Below the pieces are notes generated by a model. The model did not search any database. It was not told the DNA's origin and saw nothing but the letters and a program-made list of their open reading frames with translations. Shown here one piece after another: positions 62,466 to 64,000 of a stretch of 64,000 nucleotides of DNA. The DNA is taken from assembly GCA_025146925.1 (NCBI GenBank), contig CP102260.1, forward strand, positions 1,621,001 through 1,685,000. Direction: 5' to 3'. The first letter of the stretch is position 1. Every line of letters begins with the position of its first letter. Origin of the DNA: [Bacteroides] pectinophilus. Its GTDB lineage: Bacteria > Bacillota > Clostridia > Lachnospirales > Lachnospiraceae. The position numbers and the translations under genes are program-made.

Positions 62466-64000
<1,535 letters not shown>

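Overview
This window is chromosomal backbone of a low-GC, spore-lineage Firmicute, most likely a member of Lachnospiraceae (Clostridia). The evidence is a complete spoIIIAA-AH operon followed by asp23-nusB-xseA, other sporulation genes (yqfC/yqfD, ylbJ, a BofC-like gene), an orphan rnhB-ylqG-ylqH block, and Clostridia-type rRNA spacer sequence. I cannot name the genus. Nearly everything is on the minus strand; only ylbJ and one secreted-protein gene are on the plus strand. I see no prophage, insertion sequence, CRISPR array or toxin-antitoxin module.

Layout. 1-6.9 kb: xseA (cut by the window edge), nusB, asp23 and spoIIIAH to spoIIIAA. 6.9-16.3 kb: pepD, a multi-hairpin repeat element, a degenerate J-domain membrane protein, a degenerate LytR-CpsA-Psr protein, the UPF0210/ACT pair, a YycJ-type metallo-hydrolase, an FtsA-like ATPase and coaE. 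16.3-25.8 kb: polA, deoD, a BofC-like gene, cdd, a DUF3048 lipoprotein, ybeY, phoH, yqfD, yqfC and rpsU. 25.9-32 kb: a histidine operon hisZ-G-D-B-A-IE behind a near-consensus promoter. 32-43.9 kb: a degenerate GGDEF protein, recU, RNA-modification genes (rluD-like, an rsuA-HAD fusion, an rsmF-like gene), ygiQ, an M23 peptidase, ylbJ, coaD and rsmD. 43.9-49.4 kb: a MalT-like regulator, gpsA, plsY and der. 49.5-61.3 kb: a secreted protein, pgeF, yraN, ylqH/ylqG, rnhB, rbgA, lepB, rplS, an ABC exporter, ynbB, miaA and eda. 61.5-64 kb: a SprT-like protein, tRNA-Trp and the 3' half of a 23S rRNA gene.

The genes are mostly housekeeping. They cover spore-engulfment channel assembly, replication and repair (polA, recU, xseA, rnhB), ribosome assembly and modification (der, rbgA, ybeY, rsmD, rluD, miaA), phospholipid and cofactor synthesis (plsY, gpsA, coaD, coaE), nucleoside salvage (deoD, cdd) and histidine synthesis.

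No clear new defence or mobile system is present. The most unusual items are: (1) a dispersed multi-hairpin intergenic element in two copies; (2) short tandem repeats of 14-16 bp lying across stop codons of four genes; (3) a HisIE enzyme with a catalytically dead HisF-like N-terminal domain in a his operon lacking hisC, hisF and hisH; (4) a pseudouridine synthase fused to a HAD phosphatase; (5) a neighbouring pair of degenerate J-domain and LCP membrane proteins, the first with a 21-bp minisatellite; (6) an rRNA operon end with tRNA-Trp but no 5S gene. Several start codons were moved downstream because the common ribosome-binding site of this genome (GAATGGAGATT-like) itself contains an ATG.
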